The notes below the pieces were generated by a model. It was given only the letters and a program-made list of their open reading frames with translations, did no database searches and was not told the DNA's origin. DNA of 16,863 nt from Eggerthellaceae bacterium (GTDB lineage Bacteria > Actinomycetota > Coriobacteriia > Coriobacteriales > Eggerthellaceae), in the NCBI GenBank assembly GCA_017559045.1, contig JAFYTB010000164.1, positions 1-16,863 of the forward strand, given 5' to 3'. Every line of letters begins with the position of its first letter. Positions within the stretch are counted from its first letter, which is position 1. Positions 7,461 through 15,483 of this stretch are shown here, piece after piece. Both the position numbers and the translations under genes were made by a program.

Positions 7461-7486
7461 AAAAAAACCCGCCAAGAGGCGGGTTT
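7461..7486 (-). terminator. Rho-independent terminator of the tRNA-Asn gene
   Basis: On the minus strand a 9-bp stem AAACCCGCC/GGCGGGTTT (7486-7478 and 7473-7465) with loop TCTT runs into seven T (7467-7461). It starts 7 bases after the encoded CCA end of the tRNA. It also faces the ybjQ terminator, giving back-to-back insulation. Confidence 0.9.
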
Positions 7487-7493
7487 GAAATTC

Positions 7494-7568
7494 TGGCTCC
7501 TCGGGTAGGTTTCGAACCTACAACCCTCCGGTTAACAGCCGGATGCTCTGCCGTTGAGCTACCGAGGA
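7494..7568 (-). tRNA. tRNA-Asn (anticodon GTT)
   Basis: A full cloverleaf can be drawn: acceptor TCCTCGG with CCGAGGA; D-arm GCTC/GAGC; anticodon stem TCCGG/CCGGA around the loop CTGTTAA (anticodon GTT); T-arm GTAGG/CCTAC around TTCGAAA. The discriminator base is G and the 3' CCA is encoded. The transcript is monocistronic, with its own promoter and terminator. Confidence 0.97.
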
Positions 7569-7578
7569 ATTCGGGCTT

Positions 7579-7597
7579 GTTGAGTTTTTCTCTCAAC
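7579..7597 (-). repeat. Small hairpin in the tRNA-Asn 5' leader
   Basis: Arms GTTGAG (7579-7584) and CTCAAC (7592-7597) with a 7-base loop lie between the promoter and the mature tRNA 5' end. It would be in the precursor removed by RNase P. It may mark a processing or folding element, or be chance. Confidence 0.35.
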
Positions 7598-7609
7598 GCG
7601 CAAGAAAGT

Positions 7610-7637
7610 ATTATAGCGAACCTAAAATCTTGTGCAA
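7610..7637 (-). promoter_or_regulatory. Promoter of the tRNA-Asn gene
   Basis: The minus strand has TTGCAC (7637-7632), a 16-base spacer and a perfect TATAAT (7615-7610), giving a start near 7603, about 35 bases before the mature tRNA. The stretch 7640-7802 between this and the end of rlmKL holds no gene or clear terminator that I can see. Confidence 0.65.
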
Positions 7638-7802
7638 TACCCTATTTTGAAATTTTTCTCATTTAGTTTCGAAAGGCTCTAGTTTCCTCCCAAAATAGAT
7701 GAGTCATCCAAAATAAGGTCTGCGACAACCGAGGGCGCAGGCTCACAAGCAAGACCCCAGGTACAAGCAAGGCCACAAGGAAAGCAGCGAGACACCTAAC
7801 GC

Positions 7803-10121
7803 CTATTCAGCAGTCTTCCTCACTCGACGCACGAGATAGCACTTGTGAATCTTGGGGTTACGCTCAAAGTCATGCGGAATGGTTCGAGCGGTGATGTCCT
7901 CGAGCTCAACACCCAGTCGCTCGAGTTCCTCAACATCAGGCTTGAAATTACGCAGGTTGCAAGAGAACACAGCGGTACCGCCCTTGGCGAGCAAGCGGGA
8001 AACGCCCACCAAAAGCTCCACGTGATCCCTCTGAACATCCCAGGTGCGTTTGCCCATGGCCTTCGAGTTGGAGAAGGTGGGCGGATCGACGAAGATCAGA
8101 TCGAACAGTCTGCCCGAACGACGAGCGTCGCGAATCCAATCCATAACATCACTACGTTCGAACGCATGCTGAGCGCCGGTGTAACCATTCAGCGCCATAT
8201 TACGCTGAGCCCAATCCAGATAGGTTTGGGAAAGGTCGACCGTCGTGGTCTCGCGAGCGCCACCTGCAGCTGCGTGAACCGTAGCCGTTCCCGTGTAGGC
8301 AAACAAATTAAGGAAGCGGGTACCCTGAGCCATCCCCCCTACCATCAAGCGCGTAACGCGATGGTCGAGGAAGATGCCAGTATCCAAATATCCAGCAAGG
8401 TCAATCTCGAAAACGCGTCCTCCCTCGGAAGTGTGGGCAACATACGACCTGCGACCAGCATTGCGATACTGCTCGCCACCCTTGGACTTCTCACGCACCT
8501 TGGAGAAGACGTGGTCGGGGCGAACACCAAGAATGACAGGGACAAGCGCAAGGACATCATCGAAACGACGACGAGCAACCATCGGATCAACCGAAGAAGG
8601 AGCCTGATATTCAGCAACGTGTACAAAGGTTTTTCCACGAGCAGCTTCAGCACCCTCATAAACGTCGATTGCAACTGCATAATCGGGCAGATCGGCATCA
8701 TATACGCGATAGCAGCTAACGCCCTCACGGCGTGCCCACTTACGACGCTCCTTAACCACCTTGCGCAGACGAGCCGCAAACTGCTCAGCCTGAATGTCAT
8801 GAACTTCGACCTGATGGTCAGCTCCGCCGGCGCTATCGGGAACAGCGATGGTGCACGTTGCAGCAGGAAGCCTGTCATAGACCTCCATACGGGCCTCAAT
8901 GCGACCACGACCGATCTTTCCTGCAAGCTGAGGCTCAATGCCGAAGTGGTTAATCAGAGACTGGGTTCCGACATACGCAAAAGCCGACCCCTCGGGAGAG
9001 GCCTTGGCAGCAGTCATAAAGGCAGCCGTTTCGGAAACAGCACGCGCATCGGAGTCATCACGATCAATGGGGATGGCGGTTGCAACAAGCAGACCACCGC
9101 AGGAAAGACGTTTCATAACGCGCAGAACACGAGCATGAACGTCAACGGCATCTTCGGCACGAGCAGCCTCGACACTAGCCACCTGACGCAAACCAGCGCG
9201 CTTCAGATGCTCGCGGGAGCGGGCCACCGAAGGAGAAGATGCAGACACGCCGACGATACGCACAGAATCGGTATCGGGAGCAACCTTGGGGTCAGTAGAA
9301 GGCTCAACGCCACCGAGAAGCGCAGTCAGTCCAGACTCGAAGCGCTCATCGGCTTCGGCGACCAGATCGCCCCATACGTCTTCGTCGCACTCAAGCCAGC
9401 CGTAAAAGCCCCAACGATCACGCAGAAGACCAGGGGCAAGGTCAGCAGCAACAGACGCAGCCTCGACGACGACATAACCATCACCGCAGACGGGATCAAA
9501 GAGAGCACCCTCGCGAAGGGCGCCCTCGCCCCAACCAGCAGCAGCCAAAAGAGCGGCGGCATGGGCACAACAAAGCGGCGCGTCGCTTCCGTCGCGATCG
9601 TCAAGATACGAACGCTTATGAAGGGAATCACCGGACAAGTCAATAGAAACCGTTGCGCGAGTGTCGCCAACACGGACATCGACGACGACATCGGGATTCT
9701 GGGTATTCACATCAGGGCGGACGCCAGACCTCTCGCGCATGCGATCGCACAGAGCGTCCTTCACCTTGAGAGCAGTGAACTTCGAATTGCGGAGCTCCGC
9801 ATTAGTGCCGTGAGCATGAACGGAAATGCTTGCACCAGATGCAATGATGCGCTCCCACTCGATGCGATATGCACCGTTGTAAAGAAGATCGGCATCACCA
9901 GCGTTCACACGACCGACAACGAGCATCACGCGAGCAGCAAGGCGAGACCAGAGGCAAACGCGCATAGCACATGCGGCATCACCGAAGAAAGCCACGCCGC
10001 CGCCAAGCGGACGCACGCGTCGCACACGCAGGCTCTTAAGCTCCTCAGCCAGCAACTTCTCTGCACCAGGCAGGCAGCTGGCAAAGTATTCAAATTCAAC
10101 CTTTTCGTTAAGGTGTTGCAT
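7803..10121 (-). CDS. rlmL: Fused 23S rRNA methyltransferase RlmKL, with a degenerate RlmL half
   Basis: A 772-residue protein with the RlmKL layout: an N-terminal THUMP-type RNA-binding region (about 40-165), the RlmL methyltransferase (m2G2445 in E. coli numbering, about 165-420) and the RlmK methyltransferase (m7G2069, about 445-772). The RlmK half is intact: SAM motif NLFAYTGTATVHAA (605-618), VDPPTFSNSK (678-687), and the family ending IPHDFERNPKIHKCYLV. DLSGDSLHKR (161-170) marks RlmL, but DPMCGSGT has become DPVCGDGY (209-216) and the NPPYG catalytic motif is replaced by ATAIPID (347-353). I chose the ATG at 10121, with GGAG 5 bases upstream, over a GTG at 10148. It follows rpoD beyond a strong terminator. 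Methylation of the second site by this protein is doubtful. Confidence 0.9.
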   Translation of the reverse strand: MQHLNEKVEFEYFASCLPGAEKLLAEELKSLRVRRVRPLGGGVAFFGDAACAMRVCLWSRLAARVMLVVGRVNAGDADLLYNGAYRIEWERIIASGASISVHAHGTNAELRNSKFTALKVKDALCDRMRERSGVRPDVNTQNPDVVVDVRVGDTRATVSIDLSGDSLHKRSYLDDRDGSDAPLCCAHAAALLAAAGWGEGALREGALFDPVCGDGYVVVEAASVAADLAPGLLRDRWGFYGWLECDEDVWGDLVAEADERFESGLTALLGGVEPSTDPKVAPDTDSVRIVGVSASSPSVARSREHLKRAGLRQVASVEAARAEDAVDVHARVLRVMKRLSCGGLLVATAIPIDRDDSDARAVSETAAFMTAAKASPEGSAFAYVGTQSLINHFGIEPQLAGKIGRGRIEARMEVYDRLPAATCTIAVPDSAGGADHQVEVHDIQAEQFAARLRKVVKERRKWARREGVSCYRVYDADLPDYAVAIDVYEGAEAARGKTFVHVAEYQAPSSVDPMVARRRFDDVLALVPVILGVRPDHVFSKVREKSKGGEQYRNAGRRSYVAHTSEGGRVFEIDLAGYLDTGIFLDHRVTRLMVGGMAQGTRFLNLFAYTGTATVHAAAGGARETTTVDLSQTYLDWAQRNMALNGYTGAQHAFERSDVMDWIRDARRSGRLFDLIFVDPPTFSNSKAMGKRTWDVQRDHVELLVGVSRLLAKGGTAVFSCNLRNFKPDVEELERLGVELEDITARTIPHDFERNPKIHKCYLVRRVRKTAE

Positions 10122-10164
10122 AACCACTCCATCACGATGCCCTCTCACGCAAGGGCGTCGATAA

Positions 10165-10192
10165 TCAAAAGGCGGCTCACGCCGCCTTTTGA
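10165..10192 (-). terminator. Rho-independent terminator after rpoD
   Basis: A 12-bp perfect stem (TCAAAAGGCGGC, 10165-10176, with its complement at 10181-10192) and a tetraloop that reads GTGA (GNRA type) on the minus strand. The stem's own TTTTGATT forms a short U-tract. It begins one base after the rpoD stop codon. The U-run is short and symmetric, so leaky termination into rlmKL is possible. Confidence 0.75.
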
Positions 10193-10193
10193 C

Positions 10194-11426
10194 CTAGTCT
10201 TCCAGATAATCCTTCAGCTTGCTCGAACGAGAGGGATGACGAAGCTTAGCAAGCGTCTTGCTCTCGATCTGACGGATGCGCTCGCGAGTAACGCCGAACT
10301 CACGACCAACTTCCTCGAGCGTACGAGGATGTCCGTCTTCCAAACCAAAGCGAAGGCTGATGACCTTGCGCTCACGCTCGGCAAGACCCTCGAGAACCTT
10401 GTTCAGCTGCTCCTGGAGCATGCTGAAGCTTGCAGCATCGGGCGGAACCACGGCTGCGTCGTCCTCGATGAAGTCACCAAGCTGGGAATCTTCCTCTTCG
10501 CCAATAGGCGTCTCGAGAGAAACCGGCTCCTGGGAGATCTTCTGGATCTCGCGGACGCGCTCGGCGGGCAGGCCCATTTCCTTGCCGATTTCCTCGGGGG
10601 TAGGTTCGCGACCAAGCTCCTGCAGCAGCTGACGCTGAATGCGCACGAGCTTGTTGATGGTCTCAACCATGTGAACCGGGATACGAATAGTACGTGCCTG
10701 GTCAGCAATTGCACGCGTAATTGCCTGGCGAATCCACCAGGTTGCATACGTGGAGAACTTGAAGCCCTTGGTGTAGTCGAACTTCTCAACTGCACGAATA
10801 AGGCCCAGGTTACCCTCCTGGATGAGGTCGAGGAACAGCATGCCACGACCGACATAACGCTTTGCAATGGAAACGACCAGACGAAGGTTTGCCTCAATGA
10901 GCTGATCCTTGGCGTCGGCACCGATCTGAGCCTCATGAGAGAGACGGCGGCGCGTACGACGATCGAGTTCAACGCCGTCCTTGCGGGCAGCCTCGAGCTC
11001 GTCCTCAGCGACAATACCGCGCTCGATCTTCATAGCGAGGTCGATCTCCTGCTCAGCGGTGAGCAGCGGAACCTTGCCGATCTCCTTGAGATACATACGG
11101 ACGGGGTCGCCCGTGAGCATGGTGACATTAGCCTCCGCACTGCGACGGCGCGTCTTAGCCTTACGACCGCCGACCTTCGGGAGCGCAACATCGACCGTAG
11201 CCTTCAGCTCATCCTCGGGAATACCCTCAAGAAGGTCTTCCTCGGGATCGATGTCGTCAACCAGTTTGTCGTCGTCAAGCACTACATCCGAACCAGAGTC
11301 CATACCATCGGAAACCGACGGCTCCTGATCCAGAACGTCTTCCTCAATGATTTCCTCGGTTTCGATAAGGATCTCTCCTGCATTCTTCGGCTCTTGTTCA
11401 GATTTCTTCGAAGGAGCTTTGGCCAC
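10194..11426 (-). CDS. rpoD: Primary sigma factor RpoD/SigA
   Basis: A 410-residue group 1 sigma-70. Residues 1-100 are an acidic, variable N-terminus with a basic patch (GRKAKTRRR). Region 1.2 is DPVRMYLKEIGKVPLL (107-122). Region 2 holds DLIQEGNLGLIRAVEKFDY (200-218) and the -10 recognition helix KFSTYATWWIRQAITRAI (223-240). Region 3 follows, and region 4.2 carries the -35 helix-turn-helix TLEEVGREFGVTRERIRQIE (369-388), ending in HPSRSSKLKDYLED. The start is a GTG at 11426 with AAAGGA 8 bases upstream. It has its own promoter just after priA and a terminator right after the stop, so it is monocistronic or nearly so. It fits the TTGNNN/TANNAT promoters seen across the window. Confidence 0.96.
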   Translation of the reverse strand: MAKAPSKKSEQEPKNAGEILIETEEIIEEDVLDQEPSVSDGMDSGSDVVLDDDKLVDDIDPEEDLLEGIPEDELKATVDVALPKVGGRKAKTRRRSAEANVTMLTGDPVRMYLKEIGKVPLLTAEQEIDLAMKIERGIVAEDELEAARKDGVELDRRTRRRLSHEAQIGADAKDQLIEANLRLVVSIAKRYVGRGMLFLDLIQEGNLGLIRAVEKFDYTKGFKFSTYATWWIRQAITRAIADQARTIRIPVHMVETINKLVRIQRQLLQELGREPTPEEIGKEMGLPAERVREIQKISQEPVSLETPIGEEEDSQLGDFIEDDAAVVPPDAASFSMLQEQLNKVLEGLAERERKVISLRFGLEDGHPRTLEEVGREFGVTRERIRQIESKTLAKLRHPSRSSKLKDYLED

Positions 11427-11499
11427 GCGAATCGTCCTTTCTCCGAAAGCGGCCCATCAGGCATATTGCCCGAATTTGGGCGCAAAAATACAGCTGACT

Positions 11500-11528
11500 A
11501 TCCTATCACTTTTTAATAGTAGTTGCAA
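11500..11528 (-). promoter_or_regulatory. rpoD: rpoD promoter
   Basis: The minus strand reads TTGCAA (11528-11523), a 17-base spacer, then TAGGAT (11505-11500), with a TGN just before the -10 (extended -10 form). The -35 starts 8 bases beyond the priA stop codon. The leader to the GTG is about 65-70 bases and includes a weak GCCC/GGGC hairpin near 11468-11481. Confidence 0.65.
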
Positions 11529-11536
11529 CAATTGCC

Positions 11537-14020
11537 CTAAAGCAGATCGTTCGGATCGACATCCGCCACAACATTCACTTTGGGATCAGCCTTGCGCGAA
11601 CGGAGCAATCGAGCCAATACACCAGACAAATCGGCGCCATGCGGTGCCTTAACAACCACATGCCAGCGATACACGTTTCGCAGCTTCTCCAAAACACACG
11701 GAGCCGCCGGGAGAACACGCCAGTCATCAGAACCAAAATCTCGCACCAACGCGACTATCTGTCCGCGCAATTCCTCGGCTTTAGCACGAACTTCGTTTTC
11801 CTCTTCGCCCCAAACCAGCACGTTTACCATGCGCACGTAGGGCGGATAACCGAGAATCTTTCGCTTCGGAAGCTCGGAGCGCAGAAACATCGCCCGATCG
11901 TAACTTGCGGCCGCACGAATGGAAACCGCATCGGCAGCATAGGTCTGAACCATTACGCGACCAGGAAGCTCGGCGCGACCAGCACGACCAGCAACCTGCT
12001 CGATCAAAGCGAAGGTGCGCTCCCCCGCTCGGTAATCCGGCAAATTCAACTGCGTGTCGGCATTGATGACGCCCACCAAAGTGACATCCTCAAAATCGAG
12101 GCCCTTGGCTATCATCTGCGTTCCCAGCAGCACCGCCGCATCAGCTGCACCGAATTGCTCGAGAAGGCGCTGATGGGCGCCCTTGCCCTTCGTGGTATCT
12201 GCGTCCATGCGAATGATGGGCACGCTCGGTCCGACGTTGGGCATGGCATCGAGGACAGCGCGAAGCTCGGCCTCAACACGCTGAGTTCCTGCACCAAATT
12301 TGCGCAGATAAGGACTCTGACACTTCGGGCATACCGCTGGAGCAGCAACCTCGTGGTTGCAATGGTGGCACACGAGCTTGGAACCCTGTTCGTGATAGGT
12401 AAGGGAAGTTGAGCAGCTCGGGCATTCAGGGACGTAACCACAATCGCGGCAAAGCAAGAACTTCGCAAAACCACGCTGATTGAGCAGAAGGACAACCTTA
12501 CAACCCCGGGCAAGCTCTTCCTGTAAGCCGCGAAGAAGTCGACCCGAGAACATCGCACGCGAACCGCTCTTGAACTCGGACGCCATATCGATGACTTCAA
12601 CTTCGGGCAGAGAGCGGCCATTCGCCCTTTCGGGCATGGCAACCAAATGCCAATGAGGGTTCTTATTGCATTGATAAAGCGCCTCGATGGAAGGCGTAGC
12701 CGAACCAAGTACGAGCACACCTCCAGTGCGCTGCACCATCCATTCAGCAACATCGCGGGCGACATAACGCGGAGAACTATCTTGCTTGTATGAGCCCTCG
12801 TGCTCTTCGTCAATGACGATAAGTCCGACATTCTGCATGGGGGTGAACAAAGCGCTTCTCGCTCCAACGACGAGGCGCGCCTCCCCGCTGCGAATATAAT
12901 CCCACTGATCATATCGCTCGCCCTGGCTCATGCGGGAATGCATGACCGCGACCATGTCACCGAAGCGTCCACGGAAACGGGCAACCGTCTGAGGCGTCAA
13001 AGAGATCTCGGGGACCAAGACGATGGCCGTACGACCTTCGCCCAAAGTACGCTCAATAGCCTGAAGATAAACCTCAGTCTTACCGGAGCCCGTAACGCCA
13101 TCGATAAGCACCACTTCACCACATGCGGCCTCACGTGCCGCATCAATTGCTTCAAGGGCTTTCTTTTGACCTTCAGTAAGCTCGGGTTTGCGAGTCGGAA
13201 CGAAGCCACCGTCCATGCGCTCGACGCTGCGCAATCTTCGACGCAGCTCAACCTTAACAGCACCCTTTTCCTCGAGCGCCTTGAGGGCAGAACCGATAGA
13301 TCCAAGCTCCAGAGAAAGCTCGGAAACGCGGACATCGCCGCTTTTAACCGCCTCGAGAATTGCATGCTGCTTTACAGCATTCTTCCTCGGAGCAAAATCA
13401 TTGATTAATGCGCCAGCCGTAACCCAGCGATCATCGACTTCGCCCACAGCGGGCTCTTCGACACGCCAATATCCTGCTTTAGCCTGGACAATGCGGGGAA
13501 CACCACCTGGCGGCGTAAATAAACGCACACACGACGACAGCGGAGCAATATAACGCTGAGAGAGGAACTCGGCGCACGCTGCACCTTCCTCATCAAAGTA
13601 AGGCTTGCTGAGCACACGCTCGATGGACTTCAACTTTAGAGTTGCTCCGGCCTTACCACCCTTTTTCGAAGCGTTTTTCTTTGGCTCGGCAACATCATAC
13701 TGAGCGCCAAAACCATAATGCGCTTCGGAGGGCAATGTCTCATCGAGACTCACCGACCCATACGTGAACAGGTCTTCGAGGGCATCGCCATCGCGAGAAT
13801 CATCCCGAGAAGAACCCTCCGATGCGCAAGCGCAAACAGAGTCGTCGAACTCGTCGACCTCTTCAATTGACACGACGAAGCCAACGGCCTTCCTCGGGCC
13901 AAAGGGCACAAGAACGGCACACCCTATCTCTACGTTGGCCTCATCGTGAGAAACAACGTAGGTATAGGGCGTGTCGAGTGATTGAACAGGTATATCTAAA
14001 ACTACTTGAGCGAGTTTCAT
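11537..14020 (-). CDS. priA: Primosomal protein N' (replication restart helicase PriA)
   Basis: An 827-residue superfamily 2 helicase that reloads the replisome at stalled forks. The N-terminal 3'-DNA-end binding domain covers about residues 1-135, followed by a winged-helix region. Helicase motifs are intact: Walker A GVTGSGKT (308-315), DEEH (404-407), LGSATPS (438-444), GTQMIAKGLDF (633-643) and QVAGRAGR (675-682). Two zinc sites are formed by all eight expected cysteines (524, 527, 533, 536, 551, 554, 564, 567). It is about 95 residues longer than the E. coli protein (732). Much of the excess is a low-complexity, acidic then Lys/Gly-rich insert at about 57-127 inside the N-terminal domain. 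The ATG shares one base with the metK stop (TAATG), so translation is probably coupled. Confidence 0.96.
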   Translation of the reverse strand: MKLAQVVLDIPVQSLDTPYTYVVSHDEANVEIGCAVLVPFGPRKAVGFVVSIEEVDEFDDSVCACASEGSSRDDSRDGDALEDLFTYGSVSLDETLPSEAHYGFGAQYDVAEPKKNASKKGGKAGATLKLKSIERVLSKPYFDEEGAACAEFLSQRYIAPLSSCVRLFTPPGGVPRIVQAKAGYWRVEEPAVGEVDDRWVTAGALINDFAPRKNAVKQHAILEAVKSGDVRVSELSLELGSIGSALKALEEKGAVKVELRRRLRSVERMDGGFVPTRKPELTEGQKKALEAIDAAREAACGEVVLIDGVTGSGKTEVYLQAIERTLGEGRTAIVLVPEISLTPQTVARFRGRFGDMVAVMHSRMSQGERYDQWDYIRSGEARLVVGARSALFTPMQNVGLIVIDEEHEGSYKQDSSPRYVARDVAEWMVQRTGGVLVLGSATPSIEALYQCNKNPHWHLVAMPERANGRSLPEVEVIDMASEFKSGSRAMFSGRLLRGLQEELARGCKVVLLLNQRGFAKFLLCRDCGYVPECPSCSTSLTYHEQGSKLVCHHCNHEVAAPAVCPKCQSPYLRKFGAGTQRVEAELRAVLDAMPNVGPSVPIIRMDADTTKGKGAHQRLLEQFGAADAAVLLGTQMIAKGLDFEDVTLVGVINADTQLNLPDYRAGERTFALIEQVAGRAGRAELPGRVMVQTYAADAVSIRAAASYDRAMFLRSELPKRKILGYPPYVRMVNVLVWGEEENEVRAKAEELRGQIVALVRDFGSDDWRVLPAAPCVLEKLRNVYRWHVVVKAPHGADLSGVLARLLRSRKADPKVNVVADVDPNDLL

Positions 14021-15282
14021 TACAGACCGCAGGCGGCACGGAGCTGCTCGACGCGGTTCGTAGCCTCCCAGGTGAACTCGGGGAGCTCGCGACCGAAGTG
14101 GCCATAAGCCGCAGTCTTGCGGTAGATGGGACGACGCAGCTGCAGATCATCGATGATGGCGCCAGGACGCAGGTCGAAGACCTCGTTCACCGCACGCTCG
14201 ATATCGGCCTCGGGCACATGAGCAGTACCGAAGGTCTCAACCAGAACGGAGACAGGACGTGCCATACCGATTGCATAAGCAACCTGAATCTCGCAGCGAT
14301 CGGCAAGACCAGCTGCAACAACGTTCTTGGCAACCCAACGAGCAGCATAGGCAGCAGAACGGTCAACCTTCGTGCAGTCCTTGCCGCTGAATGCGCCGCC
14401 GCCATGGCGACCCATGCCACCGTAGGTGTCAACGATGCTCTTACGACCGGTAAGACCGCAGTCACCCATGGGGCCACCGATAACGAAACGACCGGTGGGG
14501 TTGATGTGGATGCCAGCATCCTCGGCCATCTCAACACCCTCAGCAGCAAACACCGGCTTGATCACATGCTCGATGATGTCAGCGGAAAGAGCAGCATGCT
14601 CGATGTCGTCGGCGTGCTGGGTGGAGACTACGACCTTCTCAACAGCAACCGGCTTGTCGTCCTCATAGCGAACGGAAACCTGGGTCTTGCCGTCGGGACG
14701 CAGATAAGCCAGAAGACCGCTCTTGCGCACTTCGGTAAGGCGCTCTGCCAGACGATGAGCCAGATAGATGGGCATGGGCATGAGCGTAGAAGTCTCGTTG
14801 CAGGCATAGCCGAACATCATGCCCTGATCGCCAGCGCCAACGTTCTCATAGGGATCGACGGTTGCGTCAGCACCATGCTGAACCTCCCAAGATTCATCAA
14901 CACCCTGAGCGATATCGGGAGACTGCTCGTGAATGGCGTTAAGAACGCCACAGGTGTTGCCATCGAAGCCGTACTTAGCGCGATCATAGCCAATCTCGGT
15001 GACAACCTCGCGAACGATGGTCTGCACGTCAACGTATGCCTGAGTGCGAATCTCGCCGGCAACGACAACCTGACCGGTGGTGACAAGAGTCTCGCATGCA
15101 CAACGAACCTGCGTGGGATCAGCCGGCAGACCGCCCGGAGCAACATAACCAGCCTCGGCGAGCTCAATCTCCTTTGCGAAGATGGCGTCGAGAATAGCGT
15201 CAGAGATCTGGTCGCAGATCTTATCGGGATGACCCTCGGTAACGGACTCAGAAGTAAAGATATAAGATTTCGCGATGCTCAT
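14020..15282 (-). CDS. metK: S-adenosylmethionine synthetase (methionine adenosyltransferase)
   Basis: A 420-residue cytoplasmic enzyme that makes SAM from methionine and ATP. Family motifs are present: TSESVTEGHPDKICDQISDAILDA (10-33, split here as a Mg/ATP region), GAGDQGMMFGYA (149-160), the GGGAFSGKD phosphate loop (294-302) and the closing EFTWE (402-406). The loop reads GKDCTKVDRS with Cys303 where Pro is usual. I chose the ATG at 15282 because AAGGAGGAAC stands directly upstream; a longer frame to 15330 would run through the riboswitch. The leader carries a SAM-I-type riboswitch, giving feedback by the product. The gene leads an operon with priA (1-base overlap) and also serves the nearby SAM-dependent RlmKL in a general sense. 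Confidence 0.97.
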   Translation of the reverse strand: MSIAKSYIFTSESVTEGHPDKICDQISDAILDAIFAKEIELAEAGYVAPGGLPADPTQVRCACETLVTTGQVVVAGEIRTQAYVDVQTIVREVVTEIGYDRAKYGFDGNTCGVLNAIHEQSPDIAQGVDESWEVQHGADATVDPYENVGAGDQGMMFGYACNETSTLMPMPIYLAHRLAERLTEVRKSGLLAYLRPDGKTQVSVRYEDDKPVAVEKVVVSTQHADDIEHAALSADIIEHVIKPVFAAEGVEMAEDAGIHINPTGRFVIGGPMGDCGLTGRKSIVDTYGGMGRHGGGAFSGKDCTKVDRSAAYAARWVAKNVVAAGLADRCEIQVAYAIGMARPVSVLVETFGTAHVPEADIERAVNEVFDLRPGAIIDDLQLRRPIYRKTAAYGHFGRELPEFTWEATNRVEQLRAACGL

Positions 15283-15289
15283 AGTTCCT

Positions 15290-15404
15290 CCTTCATCGCT
15301 GTAGGCAGGACCACCTTGGTAAAGTGTCAAAACGTTCGTAATGCTTCACCAGGTTGGTGCCGGGATCATCGAGCCAACTCTCTCCCCCGACTCTGGATAA
15401 ACGG
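15290..15404 (-). promoter_or_regulatory. SAM-I-class riboswitch in the metK leader
   Basis: The minus strand aligns with the SAM-I aptamer: CCGTTTATCCAGAG (P1 5' strand and the conserved AGAG), GGGGGAGAGAG-TTGG-CTC-GATGA (P2 with the kink-turn GATGA), CCCGGCACCAACC, a long P3 (CCTGGTGAAG with CTTTACCAAGG), then GGTGGTCC in place of the usual GGTGCTAATTCC. P4 is reduced to CTG-CCTA-CAG. The P1 3' strand GATGAAGG (15297-15290) pairs with CCgTTTATC (15404-15396, one bulged G, one G-U) and takes up the first half of the Shine-Dalgarno AAGGAGG. SAM binding should thus block ribosome access. No terminator is seen. Confidence 0.78.
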
Positions 15405-15443
15405 AATTGCCTGCAAGGCTCAACGGCGCTGCAGAGCCAATGA

Positions 15444-15472
15444 ATGATACCTTTTTCAACATTGGCAGACAA
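15444..15472 (-). promoter_or_regulatory. metK: metK promoter
   Basis: The minus strand has TTGTCT (15472-15467), a 17-base spacer and TATCAT (15449-15444, 5 of 6). Transcription would start near 15437, about 33 bases before the riboswitch P1, giving a leader of about 155 bases. Confidence 0.65.
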
Positions 15473-15483
15473 TGCAACAAGCC

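Noticed and set aside
7680..7802. Short direct repeats (CCAAAATA twice, and an ACAAGCAAG-like motif repeated) between the tRNA promoter and the end of rlmKL
   Set aside because: They are short and few, without a hairpin or an open frame. I see no function beyond chance in an AT-rich intergenic stretch.
11468..11481. GCCC/GGGC hairpin in the rpoD leader as a terminator of the metK-priA operon
   Set aside because: The stem is only 4 bp and the minus strand has no T-run after it, so it does not qualify as a terminator.
7845..11516. An open plus-strand frame of about 1,220 codons antisense to rlmKL and rpoD
   Set aside because: It runs opposite two well-conserved genes, crosses the gap between them, has no recognisable domains and reads as basic low-complexity protein. 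It is best explained by the codon bias of the real genes leaving few stops on the other strand.
15283..15330. A longer MetK N-terminus beginning at 15330
   Set aside because: The extra 16 residues fall within the riboswitch and the Shine-Dalgarno. The ATG at 15282 has an ideal ribosome binding site and starts at the conserved N-terminus.
13822..15447. A 541-codon plus-strand frame antisense to metK and the start of priA
   Set aside because: It is a mirror of conserved metK and the riboswitch leader, without its own domain or ribosome binding site context.
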